DNA from: Roseiarcus sp963741405
Lineage (GTDB): Bacteria > Pseudomonadota > Alphaproteobacteria > Rhizobiales > Beijerinckiaceae
NCBI GenBank assembly: GCA_963741405.1
Contig: CAVUHX010000042.1
Span: forward strand, 248,001-312,000
Direction of reading: 5' to 3'
DNA: 64,000 bases
In this document: positions 17,373 to 25,365 of the stretch, in pieces
How positions within the stretch are numbered: position 1 is the stretch's first letter
Layout of the letters: each line of letters starts with the position of its first letter
Notes under the pieces: model-generated
What the model saw: only the letters and a program-made list of their open reading frames with translations
Databases searched by the model: none
Told to the model about the DNA's origin: nothing
Translations under genes and position numbers: made by a program

Positions 17373-17599
17373 TCGGCGAGCTCCGCGCAGAGTTGGGCCG
17401 GAGAGGTGCACCAGGATCCTTCCGGCACGGGGGAGACGAGACGCACCACGCTTCTCGACGGCACACCGACGTCGGGCGGGGGACGTCCGTGGGCCTGCTT
17501 CAGGTCATTGAGATGCCTAGCGGAGGCGAGGGCTGACTTTTCCCGGGCGGTGTCGGCGCTCGACTTCTTTTCTTTGTGCGGGGGAATGGGATCCGGCAT
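17369..17599 (-). CDS. Small hypothetical protein next to luxI
   Basis: This 76-residue, charged N-terminal protein (MPDPIPPHKEKKSSADTARE) has a Pro/Val-rich second half ending PAQLCAELAE. GGAG lies six bases before the ATG at 17599; an in-frame ATG at 17611 is possible. It begins 121 bp after the luxI stop and overlaps the next gene by 4 bp. No domain is recognised. Confidence 0.55.
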   Translation of the reverse strand: MPDPIPPHKEKKSSADTAREKSALASARHLNDLKQAHGRPPPDVGVPSRSVVRLVSPVPEGSWCTSPAQLCAELAE

Positions 17600-17720
17600 G
17601 AACGTCTCCATCGAAATGGCTTGCGATCGAACGGATTGCAGGACGAGCGAAGGGCGAAAAAGTTGCTGGGAAGCGGTCTCTCGGACCGGCCTCATGGGAG
17701 ATTCGTGTTTTGTTCCGGGC

Positions 17721-18350
17721 TCAGGCGAACGCGAGGTCGCGGGCCCCCGGCGCCAGCACGCTGCCGTCGATTCCGAGCGACGTGCGGAGCGCCTCGAGAA
17801 GGTCTTCGCCAAAAAGGGCGGCGTAGCTCATGGTTCCGCCGATGCGCTGAGGCCTCCCGATGATCTCCGGATGGCACCGGATTGTTTTGAGAATACGCAG
17901 GAGACGCTCGTCGAAGACGGCGACAAACTGGGTGAGTCCGGCAATCAGGCCGACTTCTGCGATTCCCGCGATCAGTTCGCCGAGAACCACGCCACTCACG
18001 CCGTGTCCGGAACGTCCCTCCGGTCCCCCCGTGCAAATCCGAGACACTTCCCAGATTGTGGCGCTCTCCACCACCTCGCCCTCTTCCAGCAATTGCGGAA
18101 AGATGTCGCGCAGCATGTTCGGCCCGGTGGTCGGCAAAAGGCGCACGGAGCCCAGGTAGCGTTCCGTGTCGGGGTCGACCGACACGAGATACAGCGGATT
18201 GAGGTCGTCGAAGCGGTCGCGCTCGTAGCCGTCCTTGACCACGACGTCCCAGCCGAGCCGTTCGTGAAAGGTTTCGGCCCGGTTGCGGAACATCGCATCC
18301 ATTTCCCTGGGAAAAAACGACGCGTAGGAACCTTCGATCAGCTTCAGCAT
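17721..18350 (-). CDS. luxI: Acyl-homoserine-lactone synthase (LuxI family)
   Basis: The enzyme makes AHL signals from S-adenosylmethionine and an acyl-carrier protein. The 209-residue protein keeps all conserved family positions at canonical numbers: R24, F28, W34, D45, D48, R70, F84, E101 and R104 (segments FHERLGWDV, DRFDDLNPLYL, GSVRLLPTTG, IWEVSR). In the acyl-chain region it reads FVAVFDERL, with Ala where many 3-oxo-AHL makers have Thr, which weakly suggests a chain without a 3-oxo group. GGAGG precedes the ATG. It is the first gene of a minus-strand series running through three unknown genes and a P450 to luxR. Confidence 0.93.
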   Translation of the reverse strand: MLKLIEGSYASFFPREMDAMFRNRAETFHERLGWDVVVKDGYERDRFDDLNPLYLVSVDPDTERYLGSVRLLPTTGPNMLRDIFPQLLEEGEVVESATIWEVSRICTGGPEGRSGHGVSGVVLGELIAGIAEVGLIAGLTQFVAVFDERLLRILKTIRCHPEIIGRPQRIGGTMSYAALFGEDLLEALRTSLGIDGSVLAPGARDLAFA

Positions 18351-18920
18351 CGCGTGCGCCTCCGGCAGCTACATCAGGCCCGGGGGGTCCAAGCCCGCCC
18401 CAATCGCCGCCTGATCCTTGCCCTTCCACCGCCATTCGACGGCGTCTGAAGAGGAAGGCGACAACTGTTCTTTATTTGTTCAAGGATGCCGATAGGAGAC
18501 AGCGTTGTCAATTTGTTCTTCCCATGGAGAAGCGCTTCCCGAACGGAAGAGTTAATCAAAAGCTCTCGTATACCGGCGAATATTTCTTTCGATTGTAATC
18601 ATGACTGCCTCATAGGCTTGTTTTTTCGGAACCGATCGAGAATATCCGCCGCAATTTAGTTTTGCTGATCGATCAAATTTGCCTAAAATACATCGCGCTG
18701 AAAGATTCCGCGCATCAAAGGGCGCACGTTCCGAGCGTTTGCCGGAATCGCCGCCTAGTAAGCCCACGGGCGAAAAAGGGCCTGCACATTTCGGTCATAC
18801 TCCGCGAAATCCAATTATCTGTTTTTGATACTTGCTGTTTTTCGGAAAACAGGCAATTCTGTCCGATGCGCGCGTGGGCGCCGCAGACGAGCGCCCACGC
18901 GCGACGCCGCAAACGCAGGG
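18351..18920. promoter_or_regulatory. luxI upstream region; A/T-rich, with an imperfect direct repeat
   Basis: This 570-bp stretch has no convincing gene; a 71-codon minus-strand frame at 18552-18767 has no recognisable domain. It is markedly richer in A/T than its neighbours. On the luxI-sense strand two related 21-22-bp words beginning GAACAAAT and ending GTC lie at 18498-18518 and 18460-18481. They are candidate regulator sites, though not canonical lux boxes (no CTG-N10-CAG found). Confidence 0.4.
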
Positions 18921-19514
18921 GTGGGAACGTTGACCGTCGACTGGATCCGCACCGGCCTTAGGCACGCCGGCAAAACTCGAACCGGGCTGGCCAAGGCGCT
19001 CGGCCGTTCGCCTTCAGCAGTGACTGATCTCCTGAACGGCCACCGGCGCCTGCGCGCCGACGAGATCGGGGTCGTCTCCGAATATCTCGGCATCGAGCCG
19101 CCGCGGCTCATTGGCGGCGGCAGCAGGCCGCTCGCTCCCAAAGCGCCGCTGATCGGCTATGTCGGCGCCGGCGCCGTGGCGCATTTTTACTCCGATGGAC
19201 AGGGGCCGTTCGATGAGGTCGACGCGCCCTATGACGCGAAGCCCGAGACCGTCGCGGTGCAGGTTCGTGGGCACTCGCTCGGCGCCCTGTTCGATAATTG
19301 GATCGTGTTCTACGACGACATTCGCAACTCGCCCGACGACAGCCTGGTCGGGCGCATGTGCGTCTGCGGCCTCGCCGACGGGCGGGTGCTGATCAAGGCC
19401 CTGAAGAAGAGCCCGCCGACGGGCTTGTGGAATCTGCTCTCCAACACCGAGCCGCCGATTTACGACGTCGGCCTCGACTGGGCCGCGCCGGTTCGCGAGA
19501 TGCGGCCGAAGTGA
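18921..19514 (+). CDS. HTH regulator with S24 (LexA/CI-like) peptidase domain
   Basis: This roughly 195-residue protein starts at GTG 18921 or TTG 18930. An XRE-type HTH opens it (TRTGLAKALGRSPSAVTDLL, NGHRRLRADEI), followed by an S24 peptidase-like half. VQVRGHSLGALFDNWIVFYD holds the candidate Ser, and GRVLIKALKK the candidate Lys of the Ser-Lys dyad. Phage-repressor-like proteins of this type self-cleave or act as stress-responsive repressors. No phage genes are near, so it is a stand-alone cellular regulator of unknown target. It runs divergently from luxI and could in principle act on the shared intergenic region. Confidence 0.8.
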   Translation: MGTLTVDWIRTGLRHAGKTRTGLAKALGRSPSAVTDLLNGHRRLRADEIGVVSEYLGIEPPRLIGGGSRPLAPKAPLIGYVGAGAVAHFYSDGQGPFDEVDAPYDAKPETVAVQVRGHSLGALFDNWIVFYDDIRNSPDDSLVGRMCVCGLADGRVLIKALKKSPPTGLWNLLSNTEPPIYDVGLDWAAPVREMRPK

Positions 19515-19654
19515 AAGCGGAATACCAGGTCGCTCCTCTGCGGTGTCCTGCCCGCGGAAAGCTTGCATCCCGGGGTTGTCGGGCGCGCAGCGCGGTTATG
19601 GAAGGCCCTCATGCGGCGATTGGATATCCTTGTTCGGGCCAAGATTCTGGATCC

Positions 19655-19668
19655 CCGCGTTCGCGCGG
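19655..19668. repeat. Palindromic hairpin (CCGCG-TTCG-CGCGG)
   Basis: A perfect 5-bp stem capped by TTCG sits inside an ATTCTGGATCC-like context in the gap between the S24 regulator and dapE. The surrounding words resemble dispersed palindromic repeats of many alphaproteobacteria. It could also end the upstream transcript. Nothing else is seen in 19515-19704. Confidence 0.45.
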
Positions 19669-19704
19669 ATGAGATGGACGGGCCTGGGTGAGGCAGGCGA
19701 TCCA

Positions 19705-20919
19705 ATGCCCTCCCCCTCCGCACTCGACATCGCGCGCTCCCTCATCGCCTTTCCTTCGGTGACGCCCGCGGACGCCGGAGCGCTGCCCTGGCTGCGCGAT
19801 CTCCTCGCCGGCGCCGGATTCCGGACCGAACTCATGACCTTCGCGGAGGCTGGAACGCCGGACGTCCTCAATCTCTACGCGCGATACGGAACGGCAGCGC
19901 CGAACTTTGTCTTCGCCGGACATACCGACGTCGTGCCGGCCGGAGACGACGCTCGCTGGAGGTTCGGCCCGTTCGCGGCCGAGGTCGCCGAGGACCAGCT
20001 CTGGGGACGCGGCGCCTGCGACATGAAGGGGGGGATCGCGGCAGCCACGGCCGCCGCCCTGCGCTTCGTCGCAAAAGGCGCCTTTCCCGGCTCGATCAGC
20101 TTCCTCATCACCGGCGACGAGGAGGGACCGTCGATCAACGGCACGGTCAAGCTCATGCGCTGGGCGCTCGACAGGGGCGAGCGTTTCGATCATTGCATCG
20201 TCGGCGAACCAACCAGCGTCGAAACGCTCGGCGACACGATCAAGCACGGACGACGCGGCTCGCTGACCGGACGGCTGACGCTGCACGGCCGCCAGGGCCA
20301 CGTGGCCTATCCCCGCATCGCCGACAATCCGCTCCGGGCGCTCGCGCCTGTCCTCGCGGCGCTGTTCGACCCGCCGCTCGATAGCGGGGACGCCGACTTC
20401 GACCCATCGAATCTCGAAGTCGTCAGCGTCGACGTCGGCAATCCGGCTTCGAACGTCATTCCGGCCGAGGTTCGGGTCCTGTTCAACGTCCGCTTCAACG
20501 CCCTGTGGACCCCGGCAACGCTGAAGGAGGAGATCGCCCGGCGCATCGAGACCGCGGCCGGCGGGCGTCATAGGCTCGCCTTCGATCCGACCAATGCGGT
20601 CGCCTTTCTCACACCGCGCGGGGCCTTCACCGACCTCGTCGCCGGAGCGGTCGAAGACGTCACCGGGCGCCGTCCCGCCCTTTCGACCAGCGGCGGGACG
20701 TCCGACGCCCGCTTCATCAAGGACGTCTGCCCGGTCGTCGACCTCGGCCTGCCGAACGCGACCATTCATGCGGTCGACGAGCGGGTCGCGGTCGCCGACA
20801 TCGAGGGCCTGTCGCGCGTCTACGAGCGGGTGCTGGAGCGGTATTTTGCCGAGATCACCTTTCTCCCCACGGGGTCACAAGGTGGCGTCGAAGGACGCAC
20901 GTCTTTCGATCGACTATGA
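19705..20919 (+). CDS. dapE: Succinyl-diaminopimelate desuccinylase
   Basis: DapE hydrolyses N-succinyl-LL-diaminopimelate in lysine and peptidoglycan precursor synthesis. The 404-residue M20 metallopeptidase-family enzyme shows AGHTDVVP (zinc His), WGRGACDMKGG (bridging Asp), ITGDEEGPSINGT (catalytic and ligand Glu) and GEPTS. The dimerisation-domain segment is RRGSLTGRLTLHGRQGHVAY, and STSGGTSDARF and HAVDERV lie near the C-terminus. The start MPSPSALDIARSLIAFPSVT at 19705 matches family length; the open frame continues upstream to 19543 without homologous residues. It converges on truA with a shared terminator. Confidence 0.93.
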   Translation: MPSPSALDIARSLIAFPSVTPADAGALPWLRDLLAGAGFRTELMTFAEAGTPDVLNLYARYGTAAPNFVFAGHTDVVPAGDDARWRFGPFAAEVAEDQLWGRGACDMKGGIAAATAAALRFVAKGAFPGSISFLITGDEEGPSINGTVKLMRWALDRGERFDHCIVGEPTSVETLGDTIKHGRRGSLTGRLTLHGRQGHVAYPRIADNPLRALAPVLAALFDPPLDSGDADFDPSNLEVVSVDVGNPASNVIPAEVRVLFNVRFNALWTPATLKEEIARRIETAAGGRHRLAFDPTNAVAFLTPRGAFTDLVAGAVEDVTGRRPALSTSGGTSDARFIKDVCPVVDLGLPNATIHAVDERVAVADIEGLSRVYERVLERYFAEITFLPTGSQGGVEGRTSFDRL

Positions 20920-20924
20920 CGCCG

Positions 20925-20976
20925 AATGAGGGGACCCTGTCGAAGGAAAGTCCTGCAATGGCCGGGTCCCCTCATT
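20925..20976. terminator. Bidirectional terminator-like hairpin between dapE and truA
   Basis: AATGAGGGGACCC (20925-20937) is repeated inverted at 20964-20976, giving a perfect 13-bp stem with a 26-nt loop. It begins 5 bp after the dapE stop, and the right arm contains the truA stop codon, so the convergent genes appear to share it. There is no long T run on either side. Confidence 0.65.
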
Positions 20977-21775
20977 CCTGGCCCTTCTTCCCAAGGGAGG
21001 AGGGAGCGCGCGCGGCCGGTATCGGGGACCCTTCCTCGTCGTAGTCCACCCGGACCAGAAAAAGCCCGCAGGCCGGGGCCACCTGTCCGCAACGGCTGCG
21101 GTCGGCCGCGTCGAGCGCCGCTTTGAGGTCGGCCGCGGTCCAGCGCCCGGCGCCGACATCGACTAGCGAGCCGACCATCGAGCGCACCTGGCGGTGCAGG
21201 AACGACAGCGCGCCGACCTCGAACAGGATGGCCTCGCCCTCGAGTCGGACGTCGAGCCGATCCAGGGTGCGGACGGGCGATTTCGCTTGGCACTGCGAAT
21301 CCCGGAAGGTGGTGAAATCGTGCCGGCCGACGAGCGCGCGCGCCGCCTCGCGCATCGCCTCGACGTCGAGCCTCTGCTTGACCGCCCAGGCGCGTCCGCG
21401 ATCGATAGTCAGCGGCGCGCGCCGGTTGACGACCCTGTAGGCGTAAGCGCGGCCGCGCGCGCTGCGACGGGCGTCGAAGTCGTCCGCCGCGCGCTCGGCT
21501 TTCACGACCGCGACCGGGTTCGGAACGAGATGGGCGTTCAGCCCCTCGGCGAGCCGGAACGGCGTCCAGTCGCGCGACAGGTCGACATGGGCGACCTGCC
21601 CGGTCGCGTGCACGCCGGCGTCGGTCCGTCCGGCGCCATGGACGGCGGCCGTTTCGCCGGTCATGGCGAAAATCGCCCTTTCGAGCGCCTCTTGCACCGA
21701 AAGGCCGTTCTCCTGCCGCTGCCAGCCGACGAACGGCGCGCCGTCATATTCGAGCGTGAGCTTGAAGCGGGGCAT
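20972..21775 (-). CDS. truA: tRNA pseudouridine(38-40) synthase
   Basis: TruA isomerises uridines 38-40 in the tRNA anticodon stem. The 267-residue protein has the family opening (RFKLTLEYDGAPFVGWQRQE), the catalytic Asp in GAGRTDAGVHATGQVAHVD, RSARGRAYAYRVVNR, HDFTTFR and the C-terminal FLHRQVRSMVG with VAPACGL. The length is normal. It converges on dapE. In many alphaproteobacteria truA lies near dapE, so the linkage is ordinary. Confidence 0.94.
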   Translation of the reverse strand: MPRFKLTLEYDGAPFVGWQRQENGLSVQEALERAIFAMTGETAAVHGAGRTDAGVHATGQVAHVDLSRDWTPFRLAEGLNAHLVPNPVAVVKAERAADDFDARRSARGRAYAYRVVNRRAPLTIDRGRAWAVKQRLDVEAMREAARALVGRHDFTTFRDSQCQAKSPVRTLDRLDVRLEGEAILFEVGALSFLHRQVRSMVGSLVDVGAGRWTAADLKAALDAADRSRCGQVAPACGLFLVRVDYDEEGSPIPAARAPSSLGKKGQE

Positions 21776-21927
21776 CGGGTCCTTTTAGGCGCAAAAAAGC
21801 GCGCAAGTCGCCGGACCAGTCGTTTTAGAAGCGCGGCGGCGCCGATGGAACCGCCCCTGGCGAAGCGGCTGGACGGCGCCGGCGGCCGCACTCGCGTTTC
21901 CGCTTTTCCTCGTCCGCAGTGTCGGCT

Positions 21928-21950
21928 ATGTGTTGTCGGGAACAACACAT
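21928..21950. promoter_or_regulatory. Perfect inverted repeat, possible MarR operator
   Basis: ATGTGTTGT and ACAACACAT form 9-bp arms around CGGGA. It lies at the start of the collapsed MarR-GNAT gene and upstream of divergent truA. The size and symmetry suit a MarR-type dimer site, though a hairpin role is possible. Confidence 0.45.
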
Positions 21951-22245
21951 AGGTCCGCCGTCGCGTTGACGCTCGTCGACGAAATCCGCGCCTTCAACCG
22001 GTTTTACACACGTGAGATTGGCCTTTTGGGCCGGCATCTGCCGGCCAGCGATCTGTCCCTTCCTGAAGCCCGCGTCCTTTACGAACTGGCGACGGCCGGG
22101 CGCGAGGGCGGGACGGCGGCCGACATCGGGCGCCTCCGCCCGCCGGATCTATGAGGCGTCTGGCTTTCGTCTGGCGAGTGAGGCGCCGCACCATTCGTTC
22201 GGCTGCGATCTCGTCGGGCAGACATGGACTCTGGACCTTGATTGA
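21930..22245 (+). pseudogene. MarR-GNAT fusion protein with a large internal deletion
   Basis: The first frame encodes a MarR N-terminus (LVDEIRAFNRFYTREIGLLG, LSLPEARVLYELA, and GGTAADIGRL). At about 22125-22150 it jumps frame to ARRIYEASGFRLASEAPHHS followed by GQTWTLDL, the end of the GNAT acetyltransferase half of the common MarR/GNAT bifunctional proteins (about 300 residues). About 200 residues, covering the DNA-recognition wing and most of the acetyltransferase, are missing. Only about 105 codons remain, so it is not functional. The start is uncertain (a TTG near 21965 is likely). Confidence 0.7.
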
Positions 22246-22253
22246 CGGGCCGC

Positions 22254-25124
22254 CTATTGCGCCGCCTGAATCACCGGGAACGCAATTTCGATCAGGGTTC
22301 CGTGCTCGCGCCGGCTCTTGATTGAGAATTCCGCCTTGTTGGCTTCGACCAGCGCCTTGGTGAGCGGCAGGCCGAGGCCGACGCCGCCTTTTCGGGGAAC
22401 CCTGCCGATCTGTCCGAACGGCTCGAGCGCGACGCCGACTTCGCTGTCGCTCATCCCAACTCCTGTGTCGCGGACGCGGATCACCGCCTGCCCTCCCGCG
22501 TCGACCGCGGTCGAAACAATAACCTGTCCGCCCGGCTCGTTGAATTTCACCGCGTTCGACATGAGGTTCAGCATCACCTGCTTGAGCGACCGTTCATCGA
22601 CCATCACCCGCGGCAGCCGGTCGAAAAGGGACAGACGCAGGATAACGCGCTCGCGCGCGGCCTGGGGCTGCATGAGCGATACGCATTCGCGGATGACGCT
22701 GTTCGCGTCGACCGGGGCGAATTCAAGCTCGAGCTTGCCGGCTTCGATCTTGCTCAGATCGAGGAGATCGTCGGCGAGGCTCATCACATGTTTGCCGGAC
22801 GTGTGGATGTCCTTGAGATAGTCGCGATAGCGGTCATTGCCGATCGGCCCGAATCGCTCCTCCATCATGACCTCGGCGAAACCGAGGATGGCGTGCAGTG
22901 GCGTCCGGATCTCGTGGGTCACCTGGGCGAGAAAGTCGGTTTTGGCGGCGCTCGCCGCCGCGGCCACATCCCGAGCCGCAACGAGGCGGGCTTCGGTCTC
23001 GCGCTCGCGGCTTGTGTCACGGAACAGGGCGCAATAGGAAAACGCCTCCGGCGTGCCAATCCGGGCCAAGGTCAGCGCCAGCATAAGATGTCCTCCGTTC
23101 CGACCCCGGCCGACGACGGCGAGGGGTGGATCGGGTTCGGGCGGGGTCTCGCCGCGACTGAGGCGGTCGAGCCTCGCCGTCGCTTCCAGATGGCTCGGCG
23201 GGGCGAGCAGCATAAGCACGCTCTCGCCCACGACTTCGCGCTGTTCGTAGCTGAACAGTCGCTCCGCAGGCAGGTTGAACGACAGGATTCGTCCGGCAGC
23301 GTCGAGGATTACGGCGCCGTCTGTCGCCAGGTCGAGCATCTCCTGGAGATCGGCCGCCGATCCGTTCGAAGTCGGACTCTCGCGTTCCACGCGGCGAAGC
23401 TTGTCTTCGAGCTCAGCCTCCGTCGACGGCCGCAGGGAAAACAGCGTGGCCAGGGCGCTACCCCAGAGGACAACCCGCGCATGGCCTTCGACCGCGAGCG
23501 CGCTTCCATCCGCCTTCACGATTGACAGCGAGCTGTGGTCCTCGACGGGCATCGACTGCGGATCGTGACCGCGGAACATTCTCGCCAGCCCGTCGGCCGT
23601 TTCGAAGTTCTCGAGATCGCGATAGCCGAGGAGATCGAGCAACGTGCGGTTGAGATACAGCGCCTGGGCGTCGCGCGCGACCAGGATGCCGACCGGCAGC
23701 CGATCCAGAAGCGCAGCCGCGTTGCGGCGGGCTATCTCCTCAAACCCCGGGCCAACGCCTTCGGCAAGAGAAGACCGGGAAAGCGGGGCGTCGGACGCCT
23801 CGGGGGGACCGCTCTCCTCTTCGGTCATTGCCGCGGGCGATTCCGCCTCCCCATCCTGGCGCAAGGCCTGCGGGCGGCCCACCAGCGCCCGGGCGATTTC
23901 CCGGAAGGCGTCCCGCTCGCTTCGGCTGAGTTCGACGCTGTCTCCGGTCCCCTGGGAATCGCGCGGCGCCGGCGCGTCGGCGGCCCCCGGGCGGATCGGA
24001 ACGACCTTCGACGCGCCAGCGGCGGCCTGGCGCAGGAAATAGATCTCCGCGGTACGCTCCTGATGCGCTCCCGACAGAGCCGAGTCCGTATCTGCGCCTT
24101 CTGACAGCGCGGCGGAGGATTCGCCGTCCTCGGCCGGGACCTCATCCTGAGCCGAAACCGTGGATCCCCCTTCTCCGTTGTCCTCTACCGATCCGTGCAA
24201 CTCGGGCGACGCGGCGGCGTCCTGTGACAGGGCCGCGTCTGGCGGCGGAACCACGGAACTGGCGGACTCTGCGAGGGGGCCGATTCCTGCCGGCGCCGGC
24301 GCCGCCGGCAAGCCGGAAGCCTGGTCCAGGACCCCGAAGCCGCGAAAGCCGGCGAAGGCGCGAAGGCTGTCGAACACCGGACTCGCAGAGAGCGCAAGGC
24401 GCAACTTTCGGCCGTCGCCGCTCCTCCCCCAGGCGAGAGCGAGCCCGGAGAACGTTTCGCGCCTGCCGATCAGGGCCGCGAGTTCGTCCGCATCTTCGAT
24501 CTCGGCGCGGAGACGGAGGTGCTCGAGCGTTTCGCCCGGCCGAGGAGCGGCGTCGCCGAGCGCCGCGGCGAGCAAAGGATCGGTTGCACCGAAGCGCCCG
24601 CCGGAATCGAGTGTCCACAGGAAACGCGCTTTGCGGGTGGGCGCCGGATGAACGGGAACGGCGGCGGGCGTTTCACTCGTCACAGGCTGCGCATCCGGGC
24701 CGGGAATGTCCGTGTTCGAGGGGTCGCACGTCGAAAGCGTAAGCGCGGTTCCGCCGCCCGGCGCCGGGACGCGGGCGCAAAGCAGGTTGAGGCTTGTCGG
24801 ACGCCGGCCGAGGGAATAACGAATCCGCTCGAGCCGAGGCGGCCCGCCGACCGGCAGGGCGGCGGCGAGATGGCGCAGTCGGCGGGCGGTCGGACCGTCG
24901 CCGGCGCCCAGCAGGCGCTCAAGATCGGCGCGGCTTGCCGCTCCAAACAGCCGCAACGCCGCCGGGGTCGCATAAAGGATCTCGGCATTCTCGCCCAGGA
25001 TCGCAAGATTGCAGCCTTCGCCCGACTGGTTTTGCGCGCTCGGCGTCGCCGCAAAGAGCGCGCGAGCCTGATCGGAGGCAAGAACGTCGCGGACTTCCGG
25101 AGGGGTCGGCGGCATTGAAATCAA
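22254..25124 (-). CDS. Multi-PAS histidine kinase, PdhS/PleC-like
   Basis: The protein has 956 residues. The N-terminal part holds a PAS-like region (about 20-110: LAILGENAEILYATPAALRL), then a long low-complexity acidic linker (about 280-440). PAS domains follow (AALLDRLPVGILVARDAQAL; ATDGAVILDAAGRILSFN). HisKA has the phosphorylated His in FLAQVTHEIRTPLHAILGF near residue 720, and HATPase_c has the N box NLMSNAVKFN, G1 RDTGVGMSD and G2 GVGLGLPLTKA. The FAEVMMEERFGPIGNDRY DYL stretch resembles the PdhS/PleC/DivJ kinases that control the CtrA cell-cycle network in Rhizobiales. No transmembrane segment is seen, as in PdhS. The start could be four codons later. Its partner is probably an unlinked DivK. 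Confidence 0.85.
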   Translation of the reverse strand: MISMPPTPPEVRDVLASDQARALFAATPSAQNQSGEGCNLAILGENAEILYATPAALRLFGAASRADLERLLGAGDGPTARRLRHLAAALPVGGPPRLERIRYSLGRRPTSLNLLCARVPAPGGGTALTLSTCDPSNTDIPGPDAQPVTSETPAAVPVHPAPTRKARFLWTLDSGGRFGATDPLLAAALGDAAPRPGETLEHLRLRAEIEDADELAALIGRRETFSGLALAWGRSGDGRKLRLALSASPVFDSLRAFAGFRGFGVLDQASGLPAAPAPAGIGPLAESASSVVPPPDAALSQDAAASPELHGSVEDNGEGGSTVSAQDEVPAEDGESSAALSEGADTDSALSGAHQERTAEIYFLRQAAAGASKVVPIRPGAADAPAPRDSQGTGDSVELSRSERDAFREIARALVGRPQALRQDGEAESPAAMTEEESGPPEASDAPLSRSSLAEGVGPGFEEIARRNAAALLDRLPVGILVARDAQALYLNRTLLDLLGYRDLENFETADGLARMFRGHDPQSMPVEDHSSLSIVKADGSALAVEGHARVVLWGSALATLFSLRPSTEAELEDKLRRVERESPTSNGSAADLQEMLDLATDGAVILDAAGRILSFNLPAERLFSYEQREVVGESVLMLLAPPSHLEATARLDRLSRGETPPEPDPPLAVVGRGRNGGHLMLALTLARIGTPEAFSYCALFRDTSRERETEARLVAARDVAAAASAAKTDFLAQVTHEIRTPLHAILGFAEVMMEERFGPIGNDRYRDYLKDIHTSGKHVMSLADDLLDLSKIEAGKLELEFAPVDANSVIRECVSLMQPQAARERVILRLSLFDRLPRVMVDERSLKQVMLNLMSNAVKFNEPGGQVIVSTAVDAGGQAVIRVRDTGVGMSDSEVGVALEPFGQIGRVPRKGGVGLGLPLTKALVEANKAEFSIKSRREHGTLIEIAFPVIQAAQ

Positions 25125-25278
25125 AGTCGGCTCGCAATTCCTACGACCGGGCCGCAGACAGGCTTTCCATCGGCGCCAGCCGTTAGCGAAGGTTTAACGC
25201 TGTTGCGGCGATTCCACCATGTTTGTCCTGCGGGGGCTTTCCGCCAGGGTTAAAATATTTGGTGCGTCGCAATATTTA

Positions 25279-25309
25279 TGTTGCACTGCAACAAAAACGG
25301 CGCTATAGA
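25279..25309 (+). promoter_or_regulatory. Phasin promoter with an overlapping PhaR-like palindrome
   Basis: TTGCAC (25281-25286), a 17-bp spacer and TATAGA (25304-25309) form a strong sigma-70 promoter. The perfect palindrome TGTTGCACTGCAACA (25279-25293) covers the -35 box. PhaR repressors of PHB bacteria bind TGC-rich dyads upstream of phasin genes, so repression of phaP until granules titrate PhaR is a natural reading. Confidence 0.65.
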
Positions 25310-25365
25310 GAATTTGCAAATGGATTGGGCCTGCGTTTGGCGGAGCCCTCCGATCGGGAAAGACA

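Noticed and set aside
18351..18560. Canonical lux box upstream of luxI
   Set aside because: No CTG-N10-CAG dyad or close variant was found; only a direct repeat was reported.
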